NCBI RefSeq assembly: GCF_036231965.1
Contig: NZ_CP109499.1
Coordinates: 4,030,001 to 4,094,000, forward strand
Length of the DNA stretch: 64,000 bases
Reading direction: 5' to 3'
From: Streptomyces sp. NBC_01428
Lineage (GTDB): Bacteria; Actinomycetota; Actinomycetes; Streptomycetales; Streptomycetaceae
The position numbers were made by a program, and so were the translations under genes. Positions within the stretch are counted from its first letter, which is position 1, and every line of letters starts with the position of its first letter. The notes under the pieces are model-generated. The model was not told where the DNA came from and did no database searches. It was given only the letters and a program-made list of their open reading frames with translations. Below, piece after piece: positions 15,395 to 23,007 of this stretch.

Positions 15395-15847
15395 TCAGCC
15401 CACCTCCGCCGCGCGCGCCACAAGCTTCGTGACCGCTGTCACGACGTGCTCGCCCGCCTCGTCGTGGACCTCGCCACGGATGTCCAGGATGTCGTTGCCC
15501 GCGAGGGACTTGATCGACTCGATGGTCGAGGTGACCGTCAGCCGGTCGCCGGCGCGCACGGGCCGGGTGTACGCGAACTTCTGGTCACCGTGCACCACCC
15601 GGCTGTAGTCGAGGCCCAGTTGCGGGTCCTGGACGACCTGCCCGGCGGCCTTGAACGTGATGGCGAACACGAAGGTCGGCGGGGCGATCACGTCAGGGTG
15701 TCCGAGCGCTCGCGCGGCCTCGGGGTCCGTGTACGCGGGGTTACCGTCGCCGACGGCCTCCGCGAACTCGCGGATCTTCTCCCGGCCGACCTCGTAGGGG
15801 TCGGTGGGCGGGTAGGACCGCCCCACGAAGGACTGGTCGAGCGCCAT
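15395..15847 (-). CDS. hadA: MaoC N-terminal-like dehydratase subunit, HadA-like
   Basis: Partner subunit of the dehydratase, 150 residues. It has the FAS1-like dehydratase signature SFVGRSYPPTDPYEVGREKI and DGNPAYTDPEAARALGHPDV, then IAPPTFVFAITFKA. It lacks a clear DxxxxH catalytic pair, as expected for the structural partner. The start is the ATG at 15847 (MALDQSFVG). It is directly upstream of hadB and downstream of rpmG, the order known from other actinobacteria. No hadC-like gene follows. Confidence 0.88.
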   Translation of the reverse strand: MALDQSFVGRSYPPTDPYEVGREKIREFAEAVGDGNPAYTDPEAARALGHPDVIAPPTFVFAITFKAAGQVVQDPQLGLDYSRVVHGDQKFAYTRPVRAGDRLTVTSTIESIKSLAGNDILDIRGEVHDEAGEHVVTAVTKLVARAAEVG

Positions 15848-15969
15848 GGGCTCGGCACCTCCTGGTTGTCTTCGCTGTATGACGCCGGGTCCACCGCGGA
15901 CCCGGAAGAGCCGGGCCGCCGCGGACTCCGGTGCCCCGGATCCGTGCCGGACACGGTTGCACAACGACG

Positions 15970-16001
15970 CGAGGCCGCCCCCCGCGAAGGGGACGGCCTC
16001 G
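15970..16001 (-). terminator. Terminator after rpmG
   Basis: CGAGGCCG/CGGCCTCG outer pairing with a CCCC/GGGG inner stem, 15 bases past the rpmG stop. It separates tRNA-Thr/tRNA-Met/rpmG from hadA-hadB. Confidence 0.7.
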
Positions 16002-16015
16002 TGTACGAGCCTGAA

Positions 16016-16180
16016 TTATCGCGTTTCGCGGTGCGCGGTGTGCGCATTGCAACGCGGGCAGTGCTTCTTCATCTCCAGTCGGTCCGGGTCGTTACGCCGG
16101 TTCTTCTTGGTGATGTAGTTCCGCTCCTTGCACTCCACGCAGGCCAGCGTGATCTTCGGGCGGACGTCGGTGGCAGCCAC
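16016..16180 (-). CDS. rpmG: 50S ribosomal protein L33, zinc-binding form
   Basis: Small 54-residue large-subunit protein. The minus strand encodes MAATDVRPKITLACVECKER, then NYITKKNRRNDPDRLEMKKH, CPRCNAHTAHRETR and a TAA stop. Cys14, Cys17, Cys41 and Cys44 form a zinc ribbon, so this is the zinc-containing paralogue; streptomycetes usually also carry a zinc-free copy under Zur control elsewhere. The start is the GTG at 16180, preceded by AAGGAG. It sits just downstream of tRNA-Met and tRNA-Thr. Confidence 0.95.
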   Translation of the reverse strand: MAATDVRPKITLACVECKERNYITKKNRRNDPDRLEMKKHCPRCNAHTAHRETR

Positions 16181-16267
16181 AGGAGTGCTCCTTGACGAAC
16201 GGATGGGACATTAATGCATAGAAGAGTAGCCGATCGAAGGACCGACCCCGCAATCGGCTACTGTCAG

Positions 16268-16340
16268 TAGCGGTGACCGGACTTGAACCGGTGACACAGC
16301 GATTATGAGCCGCTTGCTCTACCGACTGAGCTACACCGCT
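16268..16340 (-). tRNA. tRNA-Met (anticodon CAT)
   Basis: 73-base cloverleaf with acceptor AGCGGTG/CACCGCT, anticodon loop CTCATAA and T-arm CCGGTTCAAGTCCGG. The paired first base and the absence of initiator GGG/CCC anticodon-stem pairs indicate the elongator. Confidence 0.95.
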
Positions 16341-16386
16341 TTGATGAGATCGGCCCCCGCCTTGCGACGGGAACCTCTCACACCAG

Positions 16387-16459
16387 AGCCCCAATACGGA
16401 ATCGAACCGTAGACCTTCTCCTTACCATGGAGACGCTCTACCGACTGAGCTATTGGGGC
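16387..16459 (-). tRNA. tRNA-Thr (anticodon GGT)
   Basis: 73-base cloverleaf with acceptor GCCCCAA/TTGGGGC and anticodon loop ATGGTAA between TCTCC and GGAGA. First element of the tRNA-Thr, tRNA-Met, rpmG transcript. Confidence 0.96.
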
Positions 16460-16472
16460 GAGCGATGAAGAC

Positions 16473-16500
16473 ATTACACGGTCGCCCGCCGATCGCCCAA
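16473..16500 (-). promoter_or_regulatory. Candidate promoter of the tRNA-Thr/tRNA-Met/rpmG unit
   Basis: Minus strand TTGGGC (16500-16495), 16-base spacer, TGTAAT (16478-16473). The predicted start is about seven bases before tRNA-Thr. The rest of the gap to the amidohydrolase (16501-16876) shows nothing I can name. Confidence 0.6.
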
Positions 16501-16876
16501 ATCCGTTTCGCGGCACCCGCCCCGGCCTGTTCCCCGCTGTTCGCCCGGCCGTTCCCGGGACCTCTCAAGCACCCCTGGCGGCCCACGGATCACACGCGGT
16601 GACGAGGGCGTGACGAGGTCTCCCGAGGCCGTCCCGGCGCAGCCTGAGCCCCGCCGGTCCCGTCGCGCGCGCCGTGTCGCCGAACTCCCGCCCAGGTCCG
16701 GTCCGGTGCGGTCCTGCCTGGTCAACCACGCGCCGACGGACCACACCGGTACGACTATTGCGCTCCTCCCCGACGTTGACGGGTCGCCACCCTAGGCTCG
16801 ACTCACGCTGCGTGATCTTGTGTCCCCTCGTTCCGCAGCCGTCCCTCCCGCAGCCGCCCTCGAGCCCAGGAGCGCG

Positions 16877-18124
16877 ATGCCCGACCGACAGCAGCAGCCG
16901 CCCCCCTCCTCGTCGGGACAGACCGACACCTCAGCGCTGCTGCTGTGCGGAGCGCGCCTCACCGACGGCCGGTCCGTGGACGTACGGCTGGGCGGCGGGC
17001 GGATCGAGGCGGTCGGGACCGCCGGAAGCCTGGCGGGCGCCTCCGGGGCCCTCGCCGCGAAGGTGGACCTGGACGGCTATCTCCTCCTGCCGGCGCCCGC
17101 GGAGGCCCACGCGCACAGCGACACCGCCCTGACGGCCGACGGCGACGGCCCGCTCGCCTACGACGACCAGGAGATCCAGCGCCGGGCCACCGAGGCCGCC
17201 CTGCTGCAACTGGGGCACGGCGCCACGGCGTTGCGCTCCCACGTGCGCGTCGGCGACGTACAGGGGCTGGACGCGCTGGCGGCGGTCCTCCAGGTGCGGC
17301 GGTCGCTGCGGGGCCTCGCGGAACTGACCACGGTGGCGATGCCCCGGCTGCTGACCGGGGCGGCCGGGGCCGACGGGCTGGCGATGCTGCGGGACGCCCT
17401 GAAGATGGGCGCTTCCGTGGTGGGCGGCTGCCCGGACGCCGACCCCGATCCCACCGGGTACGTGGAGGCGGTCCTGGAGCTCGCCTCCGAACACGGCTGC
17501 CCGGTCGACCTGCACACGGACGCCGCCGACCCCGCGCGGCTCGCCCGGCTCGCGGCCATGGCGGGCGGGCTGCGGCCGGGCGTGACGCTCGGACCGTGCG
17601 GCGGGCTCGGCGGGCTGCCGACCGAGGTGGCGTCCCGCGCCGCGGACCAACTCGCCGCGGCCGGCGTGACGGTGGTGTGCCTGCCGCAGGGCGGCTGCGG
17701 CTCGGCCGACGTCCGCGCCACCGCTCCCGTACGGCTGCTGCGGTCGGCCGGCGTGCGCGTGGCGGCCGGCAGCGGCGCCCTGCGGGACGGGTCGAACCCG
17801 GTGGGCCGTGGCGACCCCCTGGAGGCCGCCTACTTGCTGGCCTCCCTCCACGGCCTGCGCCCCGAGGACGCCTACGAGGCGGTGAGTTGCGCCGCCCGGG
17901 CCGCTCTCGGGCTTCCGGAGGTGCGCGTGGAGGCGGGGTTCCCGGCCGAGTTGCTGGCCGTGCGCGGGGAGCGGCTCGACGGGGTGCTGTCCCTCGCGTA
18001 CAGCCGGATCGTCGTGCACCGGGGGCGCGTGGTGGCGCGGACCAGCGCGGTGCGCGAGTACTGCAACTCGGCGTCCGCGTCGGGGCTCGACCTGCCGCGA
18101 CAGGGGCGCGGGGGGCTCTCGTAG
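16877..18124 (+). CDS. Amidohydrolase, cytosine-deaminase-like
   Basis: Metal-dependent hydrolase of 415 residues in the amidohydrolase superfamily. It has a small N-terminal beta domain (LLLCGARLTDGRSVDVRLGG), the first metal pair in LPAPAEAHAHSDTALTADGD, DLHTDAADPARLARLAAMAG (His/Asp) in the barrel, and the typical C-terminal return strand AGFPAELLAVRGERLDGVLS. The ATG at 16877 has AGGAG four bases upstream; the frame is open from 16820. It resembles cytosine deaminases but carries PAEAHAH instead of the usual PGxxxxHxH, so substrate is open. It is convergent with a lipoprotein gene and ends before a very large hairpin. Confidence 0.82.
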   Translation: MPDRQQQPPPSSSGQTDTSALLLCGARLTDGRSVDVRLGGGRIEAVGTAGSLAGASGALAAKVDLDGYLLLPAPAEAHAHSDTALTADGDGPLAYDDQEIQRRATEAALLQLGHGATALRSHVRVGDVQGLDALAAVLQVRRSLRGLAELTTVAMPRLLTGAAGADGLAMLRDALKMGASVVGGCPDADPDPTGYVEAVLELASEHGCPVDLHTDAADPARLARLAAMAGGLRPGVTLGPCGGLGGLPTEVASRAADQLAAAGVTVVCLPQGGCGSADVRATAPVRLLRSAGVRVAAGSGALRDGSNPVGRGDPLEAAYLLASLHGLRPEDAYEAVSCAARAALGLPEVRVEAGFPAELLAVRGERLDGVLSLAYSRIVVHRGRVVARTSAVREYCNSASASGLDLPRQGRGGLS

Positions 18125-18194
18125 GACGCGATCCGGCCCGATCCGGCCTCGCCCGATCCGGCCTCGTGCCGATCCGGTCCACCCCGAGGCGGGA

Positions 18195-18270
18195 CTCCGG
18201 CCGACCGCCTCCGCCCCACCGGCCTTCGGGGGCTTGCTGAGGCCGGTGGGGCGGAGGCGGTCGGCCGGAG
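18195..18270. terminator. 30-base perfect inverted repeat, bidirectional terminator
   Basis: Arms at 18195-18224 and 18241-18270 are exact complements over 30 bases with a 16-base loop. It lies 70 bases past the amidohydrolase stop in a convergent gap. Partial copies of the right arm (ACCGGTGGGGCGGAGG) follow at 18271-18300. The stem is unusually long for a terminator. Confidence 0.8.
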
Positions 18271-18313
18271 ACCGGTGGGGCGGAGGCCGGTGGGGCGGTT
18301 GCGGTGCGGGCTC

Positions 18314-18464
18314 GGCTCGCGCAGGTTGAGTGGGTTGGCGGGGTTCGCTCGTGCGGGTTGGTGGGGTTCGCGCGGGCAGGTTGAGCGAGTTGACGGGGGT
18401 CGCTCGCGCAGGTTGAGCGAGTTGACGGGCTCCGCTCGCGCGGGATGAGCGGGTTGCGGGGGTT
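18314..18464. repeat. Degenerate 32-base tandem repeat, five copies
   Basis: Units at 18314-18345, 18346-18368 (nine bases deleted), 18369-18400, 18401-18432 and 18433-18464, around CGCTCGCGCAGGTTGAGCGA plus GTTGACGGG. A partial sixth copy runs into the stop codon of the lipoprotein gene at 18492. No coding role is seen. Confidence 0.85.
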
Positions 18465-18491
18465 CGCGCGGGCTCGGCTCGCGCGGGCGCT

Positions 18492-19514
18492 CTAGAGTTC
18501 GCCGCCGCCGAGCATGCCGCCGCCCAGTACTCCGGGGCCGACGCCGGGAAACGTGCCCGGCGGGAGTTCCGTGGCTCCCTTCGGCGCACGGACGTCTCCG
18601 GCCTCGGCGAGCTTCAGGACGAGGGGGAGCCTGCTGCCCTTGGGGCCGTCCGTGAGAGCGGCGAGGTCGATCCTGATCTGCCGGAGGTCGCCGTTCTTCA
18701 GGGTGAAGTCGACGGAGACCTTCTTGTCCGGGGCGTCCTTGAGGTCCTTCGCCGTGGGGAGTTCCATGCCCGCCGGAAGGTCGCCCTGGAGCGGCCGGAG
18801 TTTGGCGACGACGCCGGTGACCAGATCGCGGAAGTTGCCCGTGGCGACGACGTGCTCGACGCCGTCGGCCCCCTCCTTGGTACGGAAGGCGACCTTGCGG
18901 CCGATGACCGCGCCCACCGCGTCCAGGATCCTCTTCTGCGTCTTGGCGTCGATGTCACCAGGGCCGCCGGCGCCCTTGGGGCCGCCCGCGGACTTCTGCG
19001 CATCTTCCAGGGCCTTGGTGTCGATCTTCACCCAGTCGCCCTCGAAGACCTTCCGCATCTCCTTCTCGCCCGGCGGGAGATCGTCGGCGGAGGGCAGGGG
19101 GAAGCCCATCGTCCTGCCGAGGGCCTTCATGTCGGCGCGGTAGTACGTGAAGTCGCCGACGACACGGAACTCGGCCAGGACGCCGTCCGCTCCCGAGACC
19201 TTCAGGCTCGTTCCGAGAAGGTCCTTCTCGCCCGAATCCGCCAGCGGCTTCCTCGACTTGACCGAGACATCGACGTGCAGCGTGCTCAGGGCCTTCGCGG
19301 CCTCGGGCGGCAGCGCCTCGTCCGGGTCGGCGTCGCCGCCCAGCGCGCTGATCGCGGCTGCGTCGGCGTCCAGGTCCAACCGGAAGGAGAGGGACTTCTG
19401 TTCGCCGAGCCGGTCGACCGCGTGGTCCACCTTCTGACCGGCGGTGAGGTTCTCGACCGTGCCGCAGGCGGCCGCCGTGGCGAGGAGGGCGACGGTGCAG
19501 CCGGCCGCGGTCAC
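18492..19514 (-). CDS. Secreted lipoprotein, LppX-like, uncertain start
   Basis: Predicted extracellular lipoprotein of about 340 residues. After a short hydrophobic segment (TVALLATAAAC) with a lipobox-like AAAC come alternating strands of the LolA/LppX type, for example KSLSFRLDLDADAAAI and FRVVGDFTYYRADMKALGR, and a Gly/Pro-rich tail with GPGVLGGGMLGGG. The only in-frame ATG/GTG/TTG is the GTG at 19514, which has no ribosome-binding site and gives a signal peptide without basic residues. A perfect GAGGAG lies six bases before an in-frame ATC at 19535, which would add MTAIRKT. Ligand unknown. Confidence 0.78.
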   Translation of the reverse strand: MTAAGCTVALLATAAACGTVENLTAGQKVDHAVDRLGEQKSLSFRLDLDADAAAISALGGDADPDEALPPEAAKALSTLHVDVSVKSRKPLADSGEKDLLGTSLKVSGADGVLAEFRVVGDFTYYRADMKALGRTMGFPLPSADDLPPGEKEMRKVFEGDWVKIDTKALEDAQKSAGGPKGAGGPGDIDAKTQKRILDAVGAVIGRKVAFRTKEGADGVEHVVATGNFRDLVTGVVAKLRPLQGDLPAGMELPTAKDLKDAPDKKVSVDFTLKNGDLRQIRIDLAALTDGPKGSRLPLVLKLAEAGDVRAPKGATELPPGTFPGVGPGVLGGGMLGGGEL

Positions 19515-19781
19515 GGTCTTGCGTATGGCGGTGATGGTGGTCTCCTCTACGACGCCGGGCGGGGCCGCCCGTCATCCTTCGTTCGCGTGTTCCGTCGTTC
19601 TCGACGTGACCACCGTGAGTCCGCCGCACCGGGCCATCGGCCCGTGCGGGCCGACCGGCGCACCTGATCCATCCGGTGCACCTGGCGCACCCGGTGCGTC
19701 CACAGTGATCACCCATGTGACGCATGAGTTGTCCACAGGGTTGTGCGGCGAACGTGTCCGTCCGGGCGTACGGTCGGAGAC

Positions 19782-20438
19782 ATGCGCATTGTCATCGCTG
19801 GAGGTCATGGTCAGATCGCGCTGCGGCTGGAGCGGCTGCTCTCCGCGCGCGGCGACGAGGTCGTGGGGCTCATCCGCCACGCCGAGCAGAGCGACGATCT
19901 GCGGGCGACGGGCGCCGAGCCGGCCCTGTGCGACCTGGAGTCGGCGTCGGTGGAGGACGTCGCGGCACACCTGCGCGGAGCGGACGCGGCCGTCTTCGCG
20001 GCGGGCGCGGGCCCGGGCAGCGGGGTGGACCGCAAGGAGACGGTGGACAAGGGCGCGGCCATCCTGTTCGCGGACGCCGCGGAGCTCGCGGGTGTACGGC
20101 GTCACGTGGTCGTCTCCTCGATGGGCGCCGACGCGGAACACCCCGGTGACGAGATCTTCGACGCGTATCTGCGGGCCAAGGGCGAGGCCGACGCGTACAT
20201 CCGCGGCCGTAAGGGCCTGGACTGGACGATCCTGCGCCCCGGCAGCCTGATCGACGACGCCGGCACCGGCCTGGTACGGCTGGAGGCGTCCACGGGGCGC
20301 GGCATGATCCCCCGTGACGACGTCGCCGCGATCCTCGCCGAGCTGGTGGACACCTCGGCGACGGCCGGTCTGACCCTGGAGGCGATCGGAGGCTCGACAC
20401 CGATCTCGGTGGCGGTGAAGTCGGTGGCCGGGAACTAG
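19782..20438 (+). CDS. NAD(P)-binding protein, atypical SDR
   Basis: 218-residue Rossmann protein. It starts MRIVIAGGHGQIALRLERLL, a GGxGxxA dinucleotide motif, and has the characteristic RHVVVSSMGADAEHPGD and GLDWTILRPGSLIDDAGTGL stretches of NmrA/YwnB-like proteins, which often act as redox sensors or weak reductases. The ATG at 19782 is preceded by GGAGAC. It is divergent from the lipoprotein gene. Substrate unknown. Confidence 0.88.
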   Translation: MRIVIAGGHGQIALRLERLLSARGDEVVGLIRHAEQSDDLRATGAEPALCDLESASVEDVAAHLRGADAAVFAAGAGPGSGVDRKETVDKGAAILFADAAELAGVRRHVVVSSMGADAEHPGDEIFDAYLRAKGEADAYIRGRKGLDWTILRPGSLIDDAGTGLVRLEASTGRGMIPRDDVAAILAELVDTSATAGLTLEAIGGSTPISVAVKSVAGN

Positions 20439-20577
20439 GGCTGCACCCCACCCTCGGCCCACATGCTGAGCACTGTTCGCGTACGCCGAGCGGTGCCGGC
20501 CGTGTGCGCCGTGCCGTCCGGTCCGTGTCACCGATGCCGTCCGACACGACCCGGCGGGCGCGGGGCACACTGATGAC

Positions 20578-20790
20578 ATGTCATCGCGTCGCAGACACTG
20601 CCCCGAGTGCCGCCGGGAGATCGCCGTCGTCGCGGGCCGGTTCGCTCGGCACGATCCGCCCGGCGGGCGGGAGAGCGGCGAGCTGGTCTCGTGCCCCGGT
20701 TCACGCCGTCAGGCCCAACTCGGCGCGGCCCAGCCCACCCTGGACGGTTACGCGGTCCCGGACTTCCCGGGCCAACTGCCGCTGTTCTGA
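20578..20790 (+). CDS. Small protein with a single CxxC, unknown function
   Basis: 70 residues, beginning MSSRRRHCPECRREIAVVAG, with one CPEC knuckle and a lone downstream Cys (LVSCPGSRRQ). It ends DGYAVPDFPGQLPLF. The gene has normal streptomycete codon bias in all three positions and is likely real, but I do not recognise a family. It lies 139 bases after the SDR gene. Confidence 0.6.
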   Translation: MSSRRRHCPECRREIAVVAGRFARHDPPGGRESGELVSCPGSRRQAQLGAAQPTLDGYAVPDFPGQLPLF

Positions 20791-20902
20791 CGCGTCCTAG
20801 GGCCTCTGAGCACCCGGCGAAAGGTCGACGGGCCGGGCGCTCCGCCAGGGGCCCGGGCGCGGGTGTCCCGGGCGCATGCGAGAACCTCCGACCGCCGCTG
20901 CG

Positions 20903-21421
20903 TCATTCGAGCATCTGGACCAGCTCGCCCGTGCGCGCGACCTCGTTGGTGATGTCTTTCCGAGGGTGCCAACCGACGCGCACGCCATACGACTTCGAGT
21001 CGTCCGGCACGTTCCGCACGATGACCGGGAACGTGCACGCCGCCGCATCGTCGTAGGCACCCGTGCCGAGTGTGCCGGTCGCGACGACCAGGCCCTCGGA
21101 GTCGTAGACCGTGACGAGCGCACCCTTGTCGACGTCACTCCACGGCCCGTCACCGCTGCATGTCCCGGCCTGACCGGGTGCGCCCGCTATACGAATCCGC
21201 CCGACCAAGGTGAACGTCCCCGCTCCACCGTCACCGGCTCCGGACAGGGCCCACGCCGTCGCGACGGCCCCCGACCCGACGACGAGCCCGAGCACGGCCG
21301 CCACCGCCAAGGCGCCCCGCGCTCCGAGGACTCCGCGCTTCCGCCGGGGCTCGGACCCCTCAGGCCGGGCGGACGGCCGAACAGCTCCCGCACCGGACTC
21401 GGCGACCACCTCATCAGACAT
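20903..21421 (-). CDS. Single-pass membrane protein, unknown function
   Basis: 172 residues. The first 45 are polar and cytosolic, one membrane helix follows (ALAVAAVLGLVVGSGAVATA), and the external domain contains GTFTLVGRIRIAGAPGQAGT, two cysteines that could pair, DVDKGALVTVYDSEGLVVAT and a conserved-looking RVGWHPRKDITNEVA. It resembles the many actinomycete extracytoplasmic proteins without assigned function. The start is the ATG at 21421; an ATG 18 codons earlier lacks support. Confidence 0.72.
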   Translation of the reverse strand: MSDEVVAESGAGAVRPSARPEGSEPRRKRGVLGARGALAVAAVLGLVVGSGAVATAWALSGAGDGGAGTFTLVGRIRIAGAPGQAGTCSGDGPWSDVDKGALVTVYDSEGLVVATGTLGTGAYDDAAACTFPVIVRNVPDDSKSYGVRVGWHPRKDITNEVARTGELVQMLE

Positions 21422-21582
21422 GACCGAAGCATGACAGCGACACGGGACGTTGTTCGGCACTCCCGTCACGGTCACGCAACGGCCCCGGAGGGACCGTTGG
21501 AAGCGGGGAGCAGCCCCTCGACCGGGCGGCGGGACGGGCCTCGACGGGGCGACTCGCCCCTGCCCTTCACCCCGACACGAAG

Positions 21583-21624
21583 AAACCCCCTCCGATCTAC
21601 GTTTCCGCAGATCGGAGGGGGTTT
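21583..21624 (-). terminator. Terminator after tRNA-Tyr
   Basis: Sixteen-base perfect arms (AAACCCCCTCCGATCT and complement) with a ten-base loop, ten bases past the tRNA. A T-rich tail on the minus strand supports intrinsic termination. Confidence 0.88.
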
Positions 21625-21633
21625 ACCTTCATG

Positions 21634-21715
21634 TGGCGGCGCGTGGATTCGAACCACGGAAGGCTAAGCCGGCAGATTTACAGTCTGCTCCCTTTGGCCG
21701 CTCGGGCACACCGCC
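21634..21715 (-). tRNA. tRNA-Tyr (anticodon GTA)
   Basis: 82-base class II tRNA with long variable arm. Acceptor GGCGGTG/CGCCGCC, anticodon loop CTGTAAA, T-arm CGTGGTTCGAATCCACG. Confidence 0.95.
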
Positions 21716-21915
21716 AGGTTTGCTGCCTGAACCCCGCTTTTGGGCGGTGCTCCGTGGCAACGACGTAAACGATACCCGATGCCCGGGGGTGCTTCGCCAC
21801 CCGATTGATCGAGCCTTGGAGGGAAGGGGGTGGCTAGGCTTATGCGGATGCGGCCGGGGCCTACGCCGGGCTCGACGGCCGCCCCCACGCACCCCGATAC
21901 AAGGAGCCACAGGAC

Positions 21916-22404
21916 ATGGCCGACTCCAGTTTCGACATCGTCTCGAAGGTCGAGCGGCAGGAGGTCGACAACGCCCTCAACCAGACCGCCAAGGAGATCT
22001 CGCAGCGCTACGACTTCAAGAACGTCGGCGCCTCCATCTCCTGGTCCGGCGAGAAGATCCTCATGGAGGCGAACTCCGAGGAGCGCGTGAAGGCGATCCT
22101 CGACGTGTTCGAGACCAAGCTGATCAAGCGCGGCATCTCGCTGAAGGCGCTGGACGCCGGTGAGCCGCAGCTCTCCGGCAAGGAGTACAAGATCTTCTCG
22201 TCCATCGAGGAGGGCATCTCCCAGGACAACGCGAAGAAGGTCGCGAAGATCATTCGCGACGAGGGCCCCAAGGGCGTGAAGGCTCAGGTGCAGGGCGACG
22301 AGCTGCGTGTCAGCTCGAAGAGCCGTGACGACCTGCAGGCCGTCCAGGCCCTCCTCAAGGGCAAGGACTTCGACTTCGCGCTGCAGTACGTGAACTACCG
22401 GTAG
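21916..22404 (+). CDS. yajQ: YajQ family nucleotide-binding protein
   Basis: 162 residues, full length for the UPF0234/YajQ family. It starts MADSSFDIVSKVERQEVDNA, with RYDFKNVGASISWSGEKILM and the C-terminal KDFDFALQYVNYR. Xanthomonas and Pseudomonas members bind cyclic di-GMP and act with transcription factors; in Streptomyces the role is not established. AAGGAG lies upstream of the ATG, with standard spacing. It is single-gene and ends at a bidirectional hairpin. Confidence 0.95.
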   Translation: MADSSFDIVSKVERQEVDNALNQTAKEISQRYDFKNVGASISWSGEKILMEANSEERVKAILDVFETKLIKRGISLKALDAGEPQLSGKEYKIFSSIEEGISQDNAKKVAKIIRDEGPKGVKAQVQGDELRVSSKSRDDLQAVQALLKGKDFDFALQYVNYR

Positions 22405-22479
22405 GACGGACGGGAACGTCCCCTGCGAACCGGGGGCGCACCCGCGGTTCGGCGGGCGCGCCATGCGCCGGTGGCGTCA

Positions 22480-22518
22480 CGAGAAGGGTGGGCACCCCCT
22501 GGGTGTCCACCCTTCTCG
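22480..22518. terminator. Bidirectional terminator between yajQ and the GlsB-type gene
   Basis: Arms CGAGAAGGGTGGGCACC (22480-22496) and GGTGTCCACCCTTCTCG (22502-22518) pair over 17 bases with one G-U. It serves both convergent genes. Confidence 0.85.
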
Positions 22519-22556
22519 TCCTCCGGTCGCGGTCTCCGGCGGAACCCGCCGCGCGC

Positions 22557-22823
22557 TCAGTCGCGCGAGTTGCCGAAGAGGACCCGGTAGATGATCAGCA
22601 GCACGAGCGAACCGCCGATGGCGGCCGCCCAGGTGGCACCGTCGTAGAAGTGCTTGCTGATGGGGTGGTCCAGCCAGCGGGCCGATATCCAGCCGCCGAT
22701 GAACGCGCCCGCGACACCGATGAGGGTCGTGCCGATGAACCCTCCCGGGTCGCGGCCCGGGAGCAGGAGCTTGGCCACGGCGCCTGCCAGCAGCCCCAGA
22801 ATGATCCAGCTGATGATGCCCAT
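22557..22823 (-). CDS. GlsB/YeaQ/YmgE family membrane protein
   Basis: 88-residue protein with three hydrophobic helices: MGIISWIILGLLAGAVAKLL, GFIGTTLIGVAGAFIGGWIS and ATWAAAIGGSLVLLIIYRVL. This is the transglycosylase-associated (GlsB) stress family, of unknown biochemical role. LLLPGRDPGG is the family loop. The start is the ATG at 22823; the frame is open upstream but not conserved. Confidence 0.9.
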   Translation of the reverse strand: MGIISWIILGLLAGAVAKLLLPGRDPGGFIGTTLIGVAGAFIGGWISARWLDHPISKHFYDGATWAAAIGGSLVLLIIYRVLFGNSRD

Positions 22824-23007
22824 GCCCTGAACCTGCCCCTCCGTGCCGCAGTCACGCTGTCCCGAACCTGTGAGTTCGGTCCGGCAGTGACGTGCTCGTC
22901 CTGTCCGTCCACGCTGCGGGTGACCTCTGCGTCCCGCCGGTGCCGTGTCGATGAACAAGACGTGGCCACGGCTCTTTTCGGTTGCAGAGATCAGTAGGGT
23001 GCGGCGC

